From: Thiohalobacter sp.
GTDB lineage: Bacteria > Pseudomonadota > Gammaproteobacteria > Thiohalobacterales > Thiohalobacteraceae
Direction: 5' to 3'
NCBI RefSeq assembly: GCF_027000115.1
Contig: NZ_JALTON010000023.1
Span: forward strand, 1 to 60,809
Length of the DNA: 60,809 bases
A program made the translations under genes and the position numbers. The notes beneath the pieces were generated by a model, which saw only the letters and a program-made list of their open reading frames with translations, was not told the DNA's origin and ran no database searches. Of the stretch, positions 35,848-45,267 are shown one piece after another. Position 1 is the stretch's first letter. Each line of letters begins with the position of its first letter.

Positions 35848-36068
35848 GCGTCTTGCCTCCCGTCAGGGGGCGACGCCTCATGGCCACGCCCCATTCTGGA
35901 AAGGCCCTACAGGATTTTGATCCTATTACGGATTTCCCTGTGCCGCAATCATCCTGAAGAACCGTGCCCCGATACGCCGGGATGGTCGTATCCAAACCGG
36001 TTAGCGGCCCGGCGCCCGGCGTCTTGAGTCCCGCACCGGCGAAACGCAAAACCGGTCGCGCCACGCGC

Positions 36069-37286
36069 TCAGTTGAGCTGCACCCGTTGTCCCCAGGGCA
36101 CGGGCGCCTTGCCCTTGACCAGCCAGATCACCGGGAAGGTCGGCGCCTGCTTCGGGAACTCGCCCTCGGCGTCGGTGAAATACACCAGGAGATCCGGCGC
36201 ACGGTCCCGGCGCGCCGCCCACTCGAACACGGGCGTGAAGCGGGTACCGCCCCCGCCACGGAAATCCTGGGGCAGCCGGAACTCGTCCCAGGGCTCGAAC
36301 TCCCAGGGTCCTTCCGGCGCGAGCTGGGCATCGCAGGCAAGCAGGGTGATGCGGGCACGCACCTGGCCCTTGATGGCATCGATCTCGGACACGAATTCGG
36401 CCATCTCCTCCGGCGACACCGAACCCGAGGTGTCGAGTGCCACGATCACATCCACCTGCGCGCTGCGCAGGCTGGGGAGGATGGCACTGCCCTCCCGCCG
36501 CGACGGCCGCGAGTAGTTGTAGTCATCACGCGCCACCGTGGTCATGTACTTGGCCAACAGCATGCGCCAGGGCAGCCTGGGGGCGAGCAGATGGTCCACC
36601 AGCCGGGCCATGCCACCGCCCAGCTTGCCCGCCTGCTGGGCCTGCTGGGCCGCGCCAGCCAGTCGCTGCTGCCACTGGATCTGCAGCTGTTCCTTCTCGG
36701 CCTCGGTCAGCGGCTTTGGCTGGGGCGCGCCGCCCAGATTGGGGTCGATCTCGGCCTCCGAGTTGTCGCCGCCCTGCCCGCCTTCGCCACCGCTGCTGTC
36801 GCCGCCACCGCCGCCGCTGCCTGCATCGGCATCGTCATTGTCGTACATGTGCTGGTCGAGGGTCTCGGGTTCCTCGTCCAGATCGTCGATCGCGGGATAG
36901 ATTTCCTCGGCGGTCATGCCATCGAACTCGGCCATGTACAGCGCGCCCGGGGGTGGCTTGAGGCCGTCCTTGATCAGCAGCGGATTGATGGCCAGGTCAC
37001 AGGCCACGTCCCAGCGGTGCTTGACCCGGTGCTGCCGACGCACGAAGTGCGACAGCGCGCAATGCAGCGCCTCGTGGGCAAGCATGAACTGGGTCTGGTC
37101 CAGGCTCAGACTTTCTATGTAGCGGGGGTTGTAGTAGAACTTGCGGGCATCGGTAGCGGTCGTCTTGCACCACTTGGGGTCGGCCGCCACCATCGGCAAC
37201 CGCAGTACCAGCGCCCCCAGAAAGGGCTTGTCCAGGATCAGCCGGGTGCGTGCCGCGCTCAGCTTGGTTTCGACATCGGTGCTCAA
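36069..37286 (-). CDS. VWA-domain protein with HExxH metallopeptidase-like domain (COG3864 type)
   Basis: A 405-residue protein. The N-terminal half contains HEALHCALSH near residue 70, an HExxH-type zinc motif within a DUF2201-like domain. A low-complexity Gly/Ser/Asp region (about 145-180) separates it from a C-terminal VWA-like domain with the MIDAS-type VALDTSGSVSPE. Such proteins are encoded with MoxR ATPases and may be assembled or activated by them; the client is unknown. It starts at a TTG, 11 bases after GGAGG, and 18 bases downstream of the MoxR gene. Confidence 0.85.
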   Translation of the reverse strand: MSTDVETKLSAARTRLILDKPFLGALVLRLPMVAADPKWCKTTATDARKFYYNPRYIESLSLDQTQFMLAHEALHCALSHFVRRQHRVKHRWDVACDLAINPLLIKDGLKPPPGALYMAEFDGMTAEEIYPAIDDLDEEPETLDQHMYDNDDADAGSGGGGGDSSGGEGGQGGDNSEAEIDPNLGGAPQPKPLTEAEKEQLQIQWQQRLAGAAQQAQQAGKLGGGMARLVDHLLAPRLPWRMLLAKYMTTVARDDYNYSRPSRREGSAILPSLRSAQVDVIVALDTSGSVSPEEMAEFVSEIDAIKGQVRARITLLACDAQLAPEGPWEFEPWDEFRLPQDFRGGGGTRFTPVFEWAARRDRAPDLLVYFTDAEGEFPKQAPTFPVIWLVKGKAPVPWGQRVQLN

Positions 37287-37304
37287 GTCCGGGCAAGCCT
37301 CCGC

Positions 37305-38351
37305 TCAGACGTCGAACAGCATCACGTCGGCGACCGCCTTCGCCCAGTTCGCGAACTGCGGCACCTGGAACAGCTCCTGGCCCACCGCGCGGTGCATGTC
37401 GGAAATCAGCATCACGCCCATCTCGCGATCCGGGAAGTTGCCGGCATAGTCGATGATGCGGCCGAACACCGCCTGCGCCTCCGGCTGCTCGCGGTAGCGG
37501 ATCGCACGCCCGACCAGGGCACTGGCAACGGCGTACTGCAGGTCGGTCTCCGAAGGCACGGGCACATCCTCGCCGCGCACGATGGCATCGACGTCGGGCA
37601 GCTTGTCCAGGTTGTCGACGAAGGCGGCCAGCTCGATACCCGCTGCAGGTCCCACGCAGGCCTGCAGCGTCTCCACCAGCAGCTTGGGCTGGTCGTGGAA
37701 CTTCTGCAGTGCCCGGTGCGCGAACTCCCAGGAACGCGGCGAGGGAAAGGCCACCGGATTGTGCGCGGGATCGAAATCGAACAGCAGCTCGGGCCGGAAA
37801 CGCAGGAAGGCGATCAGCCGGTCATCAATGCCGTGCTCGTAGGCCCAGGCCACCCAGTCGTCGAGATGGGTTTCCAGCTCGAAGTGCGAGAAGCGATTCG
37901 CCAGCGGCGCGGGCATGGTGTAGGTCACGCCACGGTCGCCCTGGCGGTTGCCTGCCGCGAAAATGGCCCAGCCCTCCGGCACCTTGTACTCCCCCAGACG
38001 ACGGTCGAGGATGAGCTGGTAGGCGGCCGCGGACACGCTGGGCGGCGCCGAAGTGATTTCATCCAGGAACAGGATACCCCGGGGACCATGGCGCTCGGCA
38101 TCGGGCAGGATGGCCGGAACCGACCATTCCACGAATTCCCCGCTGCGGAAGGGAATGCCGCGCAGGTCGCTCGGTTCCATCTGCGACAGCCGGATATCGA
38201 TGACCGGCGCATCATGGCGTTCGGCGATCTGGGCGATCATCTGCGATTTGCCCACGCCGGGCGGTCCCCAGACCATGACCGGGGTGTGCTGCCCCGCCTC
38301 GGTGCTCAGGAACTCCCGGTCCAGGACAGCCATCAAGTGTGCTGGGCGCAT
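37305..38351 (-). CDS. MoxR-family AAA+ ATPase
   Basis: A 348-residue AAA+ ATPase with Walker A WGPPGVGKSQM, Walker B GILFLDEITSAPP, sensor GNRQGDRG and arginine-finger region PLANRFSHFEL. MoxR ATPases work as chaperone-like partners of VWA proteins, commonly in metal-centre or complex assembly. The start is well defined by GGAGG four bases before ATG. The next gene encodes the VWA/HExxH protein, a recurrent MoxR-VWA pair. An orphan minus-strand terminator lies about 200 bases upstream and may insulate this operon. Confidence 0.9.
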   Translation of the reverse strand: MRPAHLMAVLDREFLSTEAGQHTPVMVWGPPGVGKSQMIAQIAERHDAPVIDIRLSQMEPSDLRGIPFRSGEFVEWSVPAILPDAERHGPRGILFLDEITSAPPSVSAAAYQLILDRRLGEYKVPEGWAIFAAGNRQGDRGVTYTMPAPLANRFSHFELETHLDDWVAWAYEHGIDDRLIAFLRFRPELLFDFDPAHNPVAFPSPRSWEFAHRALQKFHDQPKLLVETLQACVGPAAGIELAAFVDNLDKLPDVDAIVRGEDVPVPSETDLQYAVASALVGRAIRYREQPEAQAVFGRIIDYAGNFPDREMGVMLISDMHRAVGQELFQVPQFANWAKAVADVMLFDV

Positions 38352-38547
38352 TCTGCCTCCGTGGATTCAAACCGTTTATGCGCCCGCCCGGGGCGCGGAA
38401 CAGCCCGTCATCTTACGCAAGTTGCCCGCAAATTTCATGACGACAAGCGCTTGAAATCCATGACCTCTCCACGGAAATGCGCCGCAACCCCCAGGGCGAC
38501 CCGCGTGACCCGGATCACAGGGCAAGACAGCCGTATCAGGATTCGCT

Positions 38548-38590
38548 AAAAAAAACGCCCGGGGAGTCGATACCTCGGGTAAGCCGGGCG
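38548..38590 (-). terminator. Intrinsic terminator on minus strand upstream of the MoxR operon
   Basis: On the minus strand CGCCCGG (complement of 38584-38590) pairs with CCGGGCG (complement of 38556-38562) and is followed by eight T (complement of 38548-38555). The nearest minus-strand gene upstream is the PEP-CTERM gene over 1.1 kb away, so the hairpin may stop antisense read-through. Confidence 0.6.
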
Positions 38591-38644
38591 GGAGGACTGC
38601 CGCACCAACGGCTGCGACAGGATCACCGGTCACCACACAAGAAG

Positions 38645-39454
38645 ATGCACAACATGATGGGGTACACGATGGGGCACTGCCCGCGCATTCTGGTCTGCGA
38701 GCACGATCATTCCGTCCGTCAACAGCTCTACCGCAAGTTCCAGGCCACCGGCTTCTGGGTCGACACCGCCGCCACCGCCGGTGAGGCATTGGCCAGGCTC
38801 GAGCAGCGACGCTTCGACGCCATGACCATCAGCCTGGTGCTGTCCGACCAGGACAGCCTGACCTTCATCCAGGACCTGCGCACCCTCGCCATCGAGCTGC
38901 CGGTGCTGGTGACCTCCATCCGTGCCACCCGCGGCACCCTGCCACCGGCCATGGCCGCCGCGCTGGGCGAGGAACTGGGGCTGGACGACGGCCCCGAACC
39001 CGAGTGGGTACGCAAGGCCGCCGACCAGGCGCGCATCATCTTCGCCGTCAAGACCGCCTGCCAGCAGGCGCCCGAACGCCGACCGCGCATCCTGCACCTG
39101 GAACCCGACGGCTTCAGCGCCGGTCTGGTCAACGCCGCACTCGGCAAGCACACCGACCTGCGTCAGGTACGCGCCCCGCAGCACCTCGACGACGCCCTGT
39201 GCCAGGGACCCTACGACTTCGTGCTGTTCAATCCGCTGTTCGAGGACGACATGGGCGAGGCCCTGCTGCACCGCGTCGCCTCGGTGTACCCGCGCACGCC
39301 CATCGTGCTGCACACCCAGTACCAGCTCCGCCACGACGAGCCCGATCTGTGGCCTCTGGACCACGACATGAGCCCCGCCGGTTTCGGCCTGATCCAGGCC
39401 CTGCGCAACCTGGTCCTGCACGGCGCCGAACTGCCGCAGCGCGCGCACGCCTGA
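38645..39454 (+). CDS. Tandem degenerate receiver-domain protein
   Basis: About 269 residues. Residues 13-90 look like a receiver fold (ILVCEHDHSVRQQL), but the phosphoacceptor position is Ser63 (TISLVLSDQDS) instead of Asp. A second receiver-like module occupies about 147-235 (ILHLEPDGFSAGLV), with Asn196 at the equivalent position (FVLFNPLFEDD). Neither should be phosphorylated in the normal way. No DNA-binding or enzymatic output domain is seen, so it may be a protein-protein adaptor. The start is uncertain: ATG codons at 38645, 38654, 38657 and 38669 are in frame and Shine-Dalgarno evidence is weak. Confidence 0.7.
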   Translation: MHNMMGYTMGHCPRILVCEHDHSVRQQLYRKFQATGFWVDTAATAGEALARLEQRRFDAMTISLVLSDQDSLTFIQDLRTLAIELPVLVTSIRATRGTLPPAMAAALGEELGLDDGPEPEWVRKAADQARIIFAVKTACQQAPERRPRILHLEPDGFSAGLVNAALGKHTDLRQVRAPQHLDDALCQGPYDFVLFNPLFEDDMGEALLHRVASVYPRTPIVLHTQYQLRHDEPDLWPLDHDMSPAGFGLIQALRNLVLHGAELPQRAHA

Positions 39455-39734
39455 TCAACCGCCGATCCCCCGCTGGTAGGGCGGCCCGTTCCTGATATCT
39501 CAGATAGCCTGGCGGAACAAATGCTGCGAAATGCCGCGGGCACGGCGCCACACCTCTGGACAACCACCTGATGCCCGGGGCTTCCCCGATCGCTTTCCGA
39601 TCAGTGAAGTAGATCAGCTCCAAGTCCGACAGCTGCTCTCAATCCGGATAAAGTACGCCGGAAACCAGCCAGGAATGCGCCATTATCCATAACCTCTCGC
39701 GGTATCGACCACTCAGGCCCAGCCTTGCAACAAC

Positions 39735-41318
39735 TCAGCGCCGCTCGTCCCGACGACGACCGACTCCCAGTATCCCGATCAGACCCGAGCCGAACAGCCA
39801 TACTGCGGGCGGAAGCGGGACCGGAGAGGTCGTTGATACTCCGTCACTGAGTGCAAACACCGTAAAGCTGCTACTGTTGCTTCCCAACTGGTAAGCAAAG
39901 CCGGGTTCGAGACCCAGAATATTCACGGTGGCCAACTCCAGGCCGCTCACCGATGCAGCATTGATGAAACTGAACCCATCGTATTGTTGTGGCGCAAATC
40001 CATTGATGAAGCTGATATTGATCACGCTGTCCTGACCGAACACGACGTTCCCCCATACATCGAGCACGTCATACTCACCGTTAGCCGTGCCGGCGACCTC
40101 CAGATCCAGTATGCCCGAGGACAGATCGAGATCACCCGCCACAGTCATCTGCCCCGGGGAATTGCCAGGCGCAAGGGTGCCTCCCGCCAGGACCACATTC
40201 GCATTCACAATCCCATCGCCACCATTCAGGATTCCCCCTTCCTGCACGATCACCGAGTTCGCCTGTACCACGCCGCCAGCACGCACGGTGAGCGTCCCGG
40301 AGGTACCCGTCTGCGAGACCACCAGATCCCCGATCACCGTCAGTTCACCGTCGTTCTCCACCACCAGGGTGCCATGCGCCGGCACATCGGCGAACTGAGA
40401 ACCTCCGTTGGGATCCTGGACAACGATACTTTCTGTGCCTCCGATCCGGGCATTGTATGCAACGAATGCCTGGGAGCCCGGACCCGACACCGTCAGGCTG
40501 GCCGCCCCATCCGCGCTCGCGATCACAAGGCCGTCGAAGGTCCCCGGGCTGGAAACGGGGTAGGGATTGTCCTGGATCAGAAGCCCCCCATTGGACACGT
40601 CGATACTTCCCCGATTATACACCTGGAGGTCGAAACGCAGCTGACCACCATCGGTCACAGTCACCGTATCACCCTGTTCCAGCCGAACGTCGCCACCGAC
40701 ATAGCCATCCGAATAATCGTTGTCCCATGCGGCTGCGATTCCTCCATTCCGAATGGTCAGCGAACGGCTCAGGCCGGTACCATCACCGGAAAAGAACAGC
40801 GAGCCACCCGCCGCTTCCAGGTAGGCGTTGAAGCCATCGACAAGAATGTCAGCATCATAATTCGTTGAGCCGAGCTGGATATCCCGTGCAGTGGCGTAAC
40901 CGCCATCGTACAACTCCATCACGCCATCGCCCCCGATGCCTACCGCGATGCTGTCGGCTGCCTCAGCCGTAGCGGACTGCCAACTACCATCCCCGACAAT
41001 GCGCAGATAACCAGGATTGTTGTCTGGATACGTGGTGGTGCTTCCACCCACCTGAATCTGACCGTCCGACCACATGCGAGTGTACTGGTTCGGATAGAAG
41101 GGACTGCTGTTCACCTCGACGGCGCCGGATCCCCCGTAGCCGATAAGGATCAGCGGCCGGCTGGTCACGAGCGGGGGATTGGTAGCAATGTCATTGGGCC
41201 AGACGTTGGTCCACCCCCAGTTGTCCGGATCGAGCACAACGGACGCGGCAACCTGACCCGGCAACGACGCTGTGCCCAGTACGCAGGCCGATAATGCAAG
41301 GTTCTTGAAGTTGTACAC
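39735..41318 (-). CDS. PEP-CTERM sorting-domain protein with beta-helix-type repeats
   Basis: About 527 residues, secreted. I set the start at a GTG (41318), nine bases after GGAGGA at 41328-41333, giving a clean signal peptide (NLALSACVLGTASLPGQVAAS). The body is rich in Gly, Asn, Asp and Ser, with repeated short strands such as VTDGGQLRFDL, VENDGELTVIGD and VRAGGVVQANSV, resembling autotransporter/PEP-CTERM-associated repeats. The C-terminus is a sorting signal: VPLPPAVWLFGSGLIGILG followed by RRRDERR. It should be processed by an exosortase and delivered to the envelope or exopolysaccharide; no exosortase is in the window. Base composition is visibly lower in G+C than neighbouring genes. 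Confidence 0.9.
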   Translation of the reverse strand: MYNFKNLALSACVLGTASLPGQVAASVVLDPDNWGWTNVWPNDIATNPPLVTSRPLILIGYGGSGAVEVNSSPFYPNQYTRMWSDGQIQVGGSTTTYPDNNPGYLRIVGDGSWQSATAEAADSIAVGIGGDGVMELYDGGYATARDIQLGSTNYDADILVDGFNAYLEAAGGSLFFSGDGTGLSRSLTIRNGGIAAAWDNDYSDGYVGGDVRLEQGDTVTVTDGGQLRFDLQVYNRGSIDVSNGGLLIQDNPYPVSSPGTFDGLVIASADGAASLTVSGPGSQAFVAYNARIGGTESIVVQDPNGGSQFADVPAHGTLVVENDGELTVIGDLVVSQTGTSGTLTVRAGGVVQANSVIVQEGGILNGGDGIVNANVVLAGGTLAPGNSPGQMTVAGDLDLSSGILDLEVAGTANGEYDVLDVWGNVVFGQDSVINISFINGFAPQQYDGFSFINAASVSGLELATVNILGLEPGFAYQLGSNSSSFTVFALSDGVSTTSPVPLPPAVWLFGSGLIGILGVGRRRDERR

Positions 41319-41874
41319 CGTGGAACATCCTCCGTTCACAAGCGCCGTGGCAGCTCCGACCGGAGCGGCCCAGTCTGGCTACGTTTGTACTCGGGACCCG
41401 AGATCTCGGGACCAGGCAACCCATACACCTCCCGGCGCCTGCCGCAATCGGCCAAACGCCGTGCTCCGGTTATGCCTCGCCGATACCAAGCCGGATCCTA
41501 CCCCGGGCCTTGATGCATCCCTTGACTGCCGAGCTCCCGATATTCCTTATCGACCCGTCAGCGATGGAACCATGCAAACCCTGGACCAATGCATGTAAAT
41601 TACGCATTCACATGAGAATTAAGACTCTTTATGTCACTCCCCTGTCGAACACATGTAAAATATATTGACACCTTCCGTGTCAGTTCGACGCACAGAGGTC
41701 ACGACTGACGCGGCAGCACACAATCTGGCCAATCCACCCTGCATGTTGCAGAAGACGGAAGGAGGGTAGTCACAAACCGTACTCGGGAAGATGGCGCCAG
41801 TGTTCGGTTTGTTCTCTACGGCGCTAGGAATTGCCTGCGGCCTGTGTCCGCCCTGGTGCAGTGCAATATGCGGG
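41319..41874. other. Long regulatory intergenic region upstream of the PEP-CTERM gene
   Basis: A 556-base gap without a convincing gene. It contains a perfect 14-bp palindrome CCCGAGATCTCGGG (41397-41410), two CATGTAAA copies exactly 60 bases apart (41592, 41652), nested dyads between 41644 and 41689, and a short repeat shared with 54984-55004 near 41848. An A+T-rich block at 41590-41670 is the most likely promoter area. Confidence 0.6.
41644..41689 (-). promoter_or_regulatory. Nested dyad operator candidate upstream of the PEP-CTERM gene
   Basis: Outer arms GTCGAAC (41644-41650) and GTTCGAC (41683-41689) enclose inner arms TGACAC (41666-41671) and GTGTCA (41677-41682). Such nested symmetry suggests dimeric regulator binding. 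The A+T-rich centre could hold a -10 element. No specific regulator is recognised. Confidence 0.4.
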
Positions 41875-42312
41875 TTAATGAGGCGGGAGCGGACCCCGCG
41901 CCCCGGTTTCCAGATAACGGCGATAGTCCGCCAGAATCAGATCGTGATCGAAGGCCAGCGGGGGCAATGCCTCGGGCAGGAACAGGCCGATGTTGCGGGC
42001 ATCGTCCGCCGCCCGGGGTTCGCCCTCGGCATCGGCGATGTAGACAATGCTCACAGTGTGGCCGCGGGGATCGCGGTCCGGGTCTGAATAGACACCCAGC
42101 AGATCGACCAGCCGAACATCGAGGCAGGTTTCCTCGCGTGCCTCGCGGATCGCCGCTGCTTCCACCCGCTCGCCGACATCGACGAAGCCGCCGGGCAGGG
42201 CCCAGCCGGGCGGGGGATGCGCGCGCTCGATGAGTACCAGGGGTGCGGGATCGCGGTCGCGCAGGCGGATGATGACATCGACAGTCAGCAGCGGCGTGAC
42301 CAGGCGCGGCAT
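41875..42312 (-). CDS. Nudix hydrolase
   Basis: A 145-residue Nudix protein. The Nudix box is complete ([15 protein letters not shown] followed by REAREET), so pyrophosphohydrolase activity is expected. The substrate cannot be assigned; the ADP-ribose/NADH-type box context is common for house-cleaning enzymes. It starts three bases after the hslR stop and is the distal gene of the htpG-led unit, consistent with a stress-related clean-up role. Confidence 0.88.
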   Translation of the reverse strand: MPRLVTPLLTVDVIIRLRDRDPAPLVLIERAHPPPGWALPGGFVDVGERVEAAAIREAREETCLDVRLVDLLGVYSDPDRDPRGHTVSIVYIADAEGEPRAADDARNIGLFLPEALPPLAFDHDLILADYRRYLETGARGPLPPH

Positions 42313-42315
42313 GAC

Positions 42316-42705
42316 TCAGCGACCGGTGAGGCGCCGCCATTGCCGGCGTGCCCGCTTGTCGGGGCGGCCTGCACTTTCGGGATTGGCCACGGCAGCCAGC
42401 CGGCGCTGCTCGGCCGCGGCGGTGCGGGCGGCGAGACTTTCGGGCGTTTCGCGATAGAGCGTCCGGGCGATGCTGGCCGGTCCCCGGCGTTCGGACAGGG
42501 CCAGCACCTCCACTTCCCAGCGCTCGTGACCGCGGCGGATCTCCAGCCTCTCGCCACCGCGCAGGGCACGCGAGGGCTTGATCCGGGCACCGTCCACATG
42601 CACCTTGCCGCCCTCCACGGCCTCCGCGGCGAGCCTGCGGGTCTTGAAGAAGCGCGCGGCCCACAGCCACTTGTCGATGCGCACGCGCTCGGGCAGCTCA
42701 GCCAT
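42316..42705 (-). CDS. hslR: Heat-shock protein 15, S4-domain RNA-binding protein
   Basis: A 129-residue Hsp15. The S4 domain at the N-terminus (VRIDKWLWAARFFKTRRLA and the HVDGARIKPSR loop) is followed by a basic tail. Hsp15 rescues 50S subunits carrying stranded nascent tRNA after heat stress. Its start overlaps the stop of the DsbA-like gene, placing it downstream of htpG in an apparent heat-shock operon, as its function would predict. Confidence 0.93.
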   Translation of the reverse strand: MAELPERVRIDKWLWAARFFKTRRLAAEAVEGGKVHVDGARIKPSRALRGGERLEIRRGHERWEVEVLALSERRGPASIARTLYRETPESLAARTAAAEQRRLAAVANPESAGRPDKRARRQWRRLTGR

Positions 42706-43333
42706 GCGCCCCCCCCGCGCGCAGGGCCGCCTCGGCCGCGCTGCGCAGCAGGTCCTCGGGCACGACGCCATTGATGCGCCGCTCGCCGATGAAACAGGTC
42801 GGCGTGGCCTGCACCCCCAGCTCGGCTGCCGCAGCCCGGTACCGGGCCAGGCGCTGTTCGTAGACCGGTTCATTCCAGGCCGCCTCGATTCGCGCCTCGG
42901 GCACACCGGCCTTCAGTGCCAGCTCGCGCAACACCTCCGGATCGCCAATGTTGCGGTTCTCCTCGAAAAAGGCGCGAAACAGTGCACGGTGCAGGGGATA
43001 GAAGACCTCCGCGCCCTCCAGCTTGGCGGCCTCGGCCAGCAGCAGGGCGCGGTGGGAGTTGGTGGTCCAGTCATGTTCGGCCATCTGCAGGCCATCGCTG
43101 GCACTCATTTCCGCCAGCGACTGCATCAGTGCCTGCCAGCGTTCCGGCGCGTAGCCCAGCGATTCGATGGGCGCGCCCTCGGCCGGCGTCTCCGGGTGGA
43201 TCTCCAGCCAGCACCAGTTGATGCGCAGGTCGAAACTGTCACGCAACCGCAGCAGACGCTGGTCGGCCACGTGGCAGAAGGGACAGATGTAGTCCGAGAA
43301 GACAGTGATCCTGAGCTGCGGGCGCTCAGGCAT
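42698..43333 (-). CDS. DsbA-family (FrnE-like) cytoplasmic oxidoreductase
   Basis: A 211-residue DsbA-fold protein with active site [10 protein letters not shown] near residue 16 and the cis-proline loop [10 protein letters not shown]. It has no signal peptide, placing it in the cytoplasm with FrnE-like/2-hydroxychromene-2-carboxylate isomerase relatives. A role in stress-related thiol chemistry or as an isomerase is possible. The start codon overlaps the htpG stop by eight bases and the end overlaps hslR, indicating co-translation with htpG. Confidence 0.88.
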   Translation of the reverse strand: MPERPQLRITVFSDYICPFCHVADQRLLRLRDSFDLRINWCWLEIHPETPAEGAPIESLGYAPERWQALMQSLAEMSASDGLQMAEHDWTTNSHRALLLAEAAKLEGAEVFYPLHRALFRAFFEENRNIGDPEVLRELALKAGVPEARIEAAWNEPVYEQRLARYRAAAAELGVQATPTCFIGERRINGVVPEDLLRSAAEAALRAGGAHG

Positions 43334-45224
43334 GCCCGCCCTTCCCGGCCAGGCCCACCAGCAGACCGTTGAGCCTCGCCACGTAGCTGGCCGGATCCTC
43401 GAGCTGGCCGCCCGAGGCGAGCAGCGCCTGATCGAACAGCACCTGGGTGAGATCGGCGAAGCGCTGCTCATCGTCCATGTCGCGGGCCATGGCCACCAGC
43501 GGGTTGTCCGGGTTGATCTCGAGCACCGGCTGCGACTGCGGCAGCTCGTGGCCGGCCTGGCGCAGCATCTTCTGCAGGTGCACCGCCATGTCATGCTCGT
43601 CCAGTACCAGGCAGGCCGGCGAGTCGGTCAGGCGATGGCTGACACGAACCTCGCGCACCCGCTCGCCGAGCACCTGCTGCATGCGCTCCAGCAGCGGCTT
43701 GAACTCGCTTTCCACCTGCTCCCGCTTCTTCTTCTCTTCCGCGTCCTCCAGCTTGCCGAGATCCAGATCGCCCTTGGCGACGGAGACCAGCGGCTTGCCG
43801 TCGAACTCGGTCAGGTGCGAGACCATCCACTCGTCCACGCGATCGGACAGCAGCAGCACCTCAATGCCCTGCTTGCGGAATACCTCGAGGTGGGGGCTGT
43901 GCCGGGCCGCGGCCGGCGTCTCGGCGGTGATGTAGTAGATCTTGTCCTGGCCTTCCTTCATGCGCGCCACGTAATCGGCCAGTGACACCGTCTGTTCGTC
44001 ACTTTCGTTGCGGGTGGAGGCAAAGCGCAGCAGGCCGGCGATGCGTTCGCGGTTGCCGAAGTCCTCGGCCACGCCCTCCTTGAGCACATTGCCGAAGGCC
44101 TTCCAGAAGGTGGCATACTTCTCCGGCTCCTTCCCTGCGAGCTTCTCCAGCAGAGCCAGTACCTTCTTGACCGAAGCAGAACGAATCCTGTCGATCAGCT
44201 GGTTGTGCTGGAGGATCTCGCGGGAAACATTGAGCGGCAGATCGTCCGAATCCACCACGCCACGCACGAAGCGCAGATAGTGCGGCATCAGGTGCTCGGC
44301 ATCGTCCATGATGAATACCCGGCGCACATACAGCTTGATGCCATAGCGGCGGTCACGATCCCAGAGGTCGAAGGGCGCGTGACTCGGAATGTAGAACAGG
44401 GTGGTATAGGACTGTTTGCCCTCGACCTGGTTGTGGGTCCAGGCCAGGGGCGGCTCGAAGTCGTGGGCGATGTGCTTGTAGAACTCCCTGTACTCGTCGT
44501 CACTGATTTCCTTGCGCGGGCGCGTCCACAGTGCCTGGGCATCGTTGACGCGCTCGAACTCGCCATCGGGCTTGCCCTCCTTGCGCATCTCGATGGGCAG
44601 CGGGATGTGGTCGGAGTACTTGCGGATGATGGCACGCAGGCGGAAATCGTCGAGGAACTCGTCCTCGCCCTTGCGCAGGTGCAGGGTCACCGAGGTACCG
44701 CGCTCGGCGCGCTCTATGGTCTCCAGGGTGTACTCGCCTTCACCCTTCGACTGCCAACGCACGCCATGTTCCGCACCCAGGCCGGCACGGCGGGTCTCGA
44801 CGGTCACCTTGTCGGCAACGATGAAGGCCGAGTAGAAGCCGACACCGAACTGCCCGATCAGGCGCGCGTCCTTTGCCTGGTCGCCGGTGAGGGACTCGAA
44901 GAACTGGCGGGTACCGGAGCGGGCGATGGTGCCGATATTGTCCACCACCTCCTGGCGGCTCATGCCGATGCCGTTGTCGCTGACGGTGAGGGTGCGCTTC
45001 TTGCGGTCGAAGGTGACACGAATGCGCAGCTCGTTGTCACCCTCGTAGAGGGCGTCGTCGGCCAGCGCCTCGAAGCGGAGCTTGTCGCAGGCATCGGCGG
45101 CATTGGAAATCAGCTCGCGCAGGAAGATTTCCTTGTTGGAATACAGTGAGTGGATCATCAGCTGCAGCAGCTGACGGACCTCGGTCTGGAATTCCAGGGT
45201 CTCCTTGTGCGCATCGACGCTCAT
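43326..45224 (-). CDS. htpG: Molecular chaperone HtpG (Hsp90)
   Basis: A 632-residue HtpG of standard length. The GHKL ATPase motifs are clear: [14 protein letters not shown] (N-box with catalytic Glu), VSDNGIGMS and [11 protein letters not shown]. The middle domain has [11 protein letters not shown] and LNVSREILQ, and the C-terminal dimerisation domain is intact. It is the ATP-dependent cytosolic Hsp90 chaperone. GGAGGA lies 10 bases before the ATG. A near-perfect sigma-32 promoter sits immediately upstream, so this gene with the DsbA-like, hslR and Nudix genes should be heat-inducible. Confidence 0.97.
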   Translation of the reverse strand: MSVDAHKETLEFQTEVRQLLQLMIHSLYSNKEIFLRELISNAADACDKLRFEALADDALYEGDNELRIRVTFDRKKRTLTVSDNGIGMSRQEVVDNIGTIARSGTRQFFESLTGDQAKDARLIGQFGVGFYSAFIVADKVTVETRRAGLGAEHGVRWQSKGEGEYTLETIERAERGTSVTLHLRKGEDEFLDDFRLRAIIRKYSDHIPLPIEMRKEGKPDGEFERVNDAQALWTRPRKEISDDEYREFYKHIAHDFEPPLAWTHNQVEGKQSYTTLFYIPSHAPFDLWDRDRRYGIKLYVRRVFIMDDAEHLMPHYLRFVRGVVDSDDLPLNVSREILQHNQLIDRIRSASVKKVLALLEKLAGKEPEKYATFWKAFGNVLKEGVAEDFGNRERIAGLLRFASTRNESDEQTVSLADYVARMKEGQDKIYYITAETPAAARHSPHLEVFRKQGIEVLLLSDRVDEWMVSHLTEFDGKPLVSVAKGDLDLGKLEDAEEKKKREQVESEFKPLLERMQQVLGERVREVRVSHRLTDSPACLVLDEHDMAVHLQKMLRQAGHELPQSQPVLEINPDNPLVAMARDMDDEQRFADLTQVLFDQALLASGGQLEDPASYVARLNGLLVGLAGKGGHA

Positions 45225-45267
45225 GACGATTCTGTCCTCCGGAAGTTGGATCCAGTGCTCCGGGGAA

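Noticed and set aside
38556-38640. Possible riboswitch upstream of the pseudo-receiver gene
   Set aside because: The GC hairpin and following sequence do not match the c-di-GMP-I, cobalamin or other motifs I could compare from memory; a terminator reading on the minus strand explains it better.
40000-40868. Open frame on the plus strand opposite the PEP-CTERM gene
   Set aside because: His/Thr-rich shadow without a start signal; the minus frame has a clear signal peptide and sorting tail.
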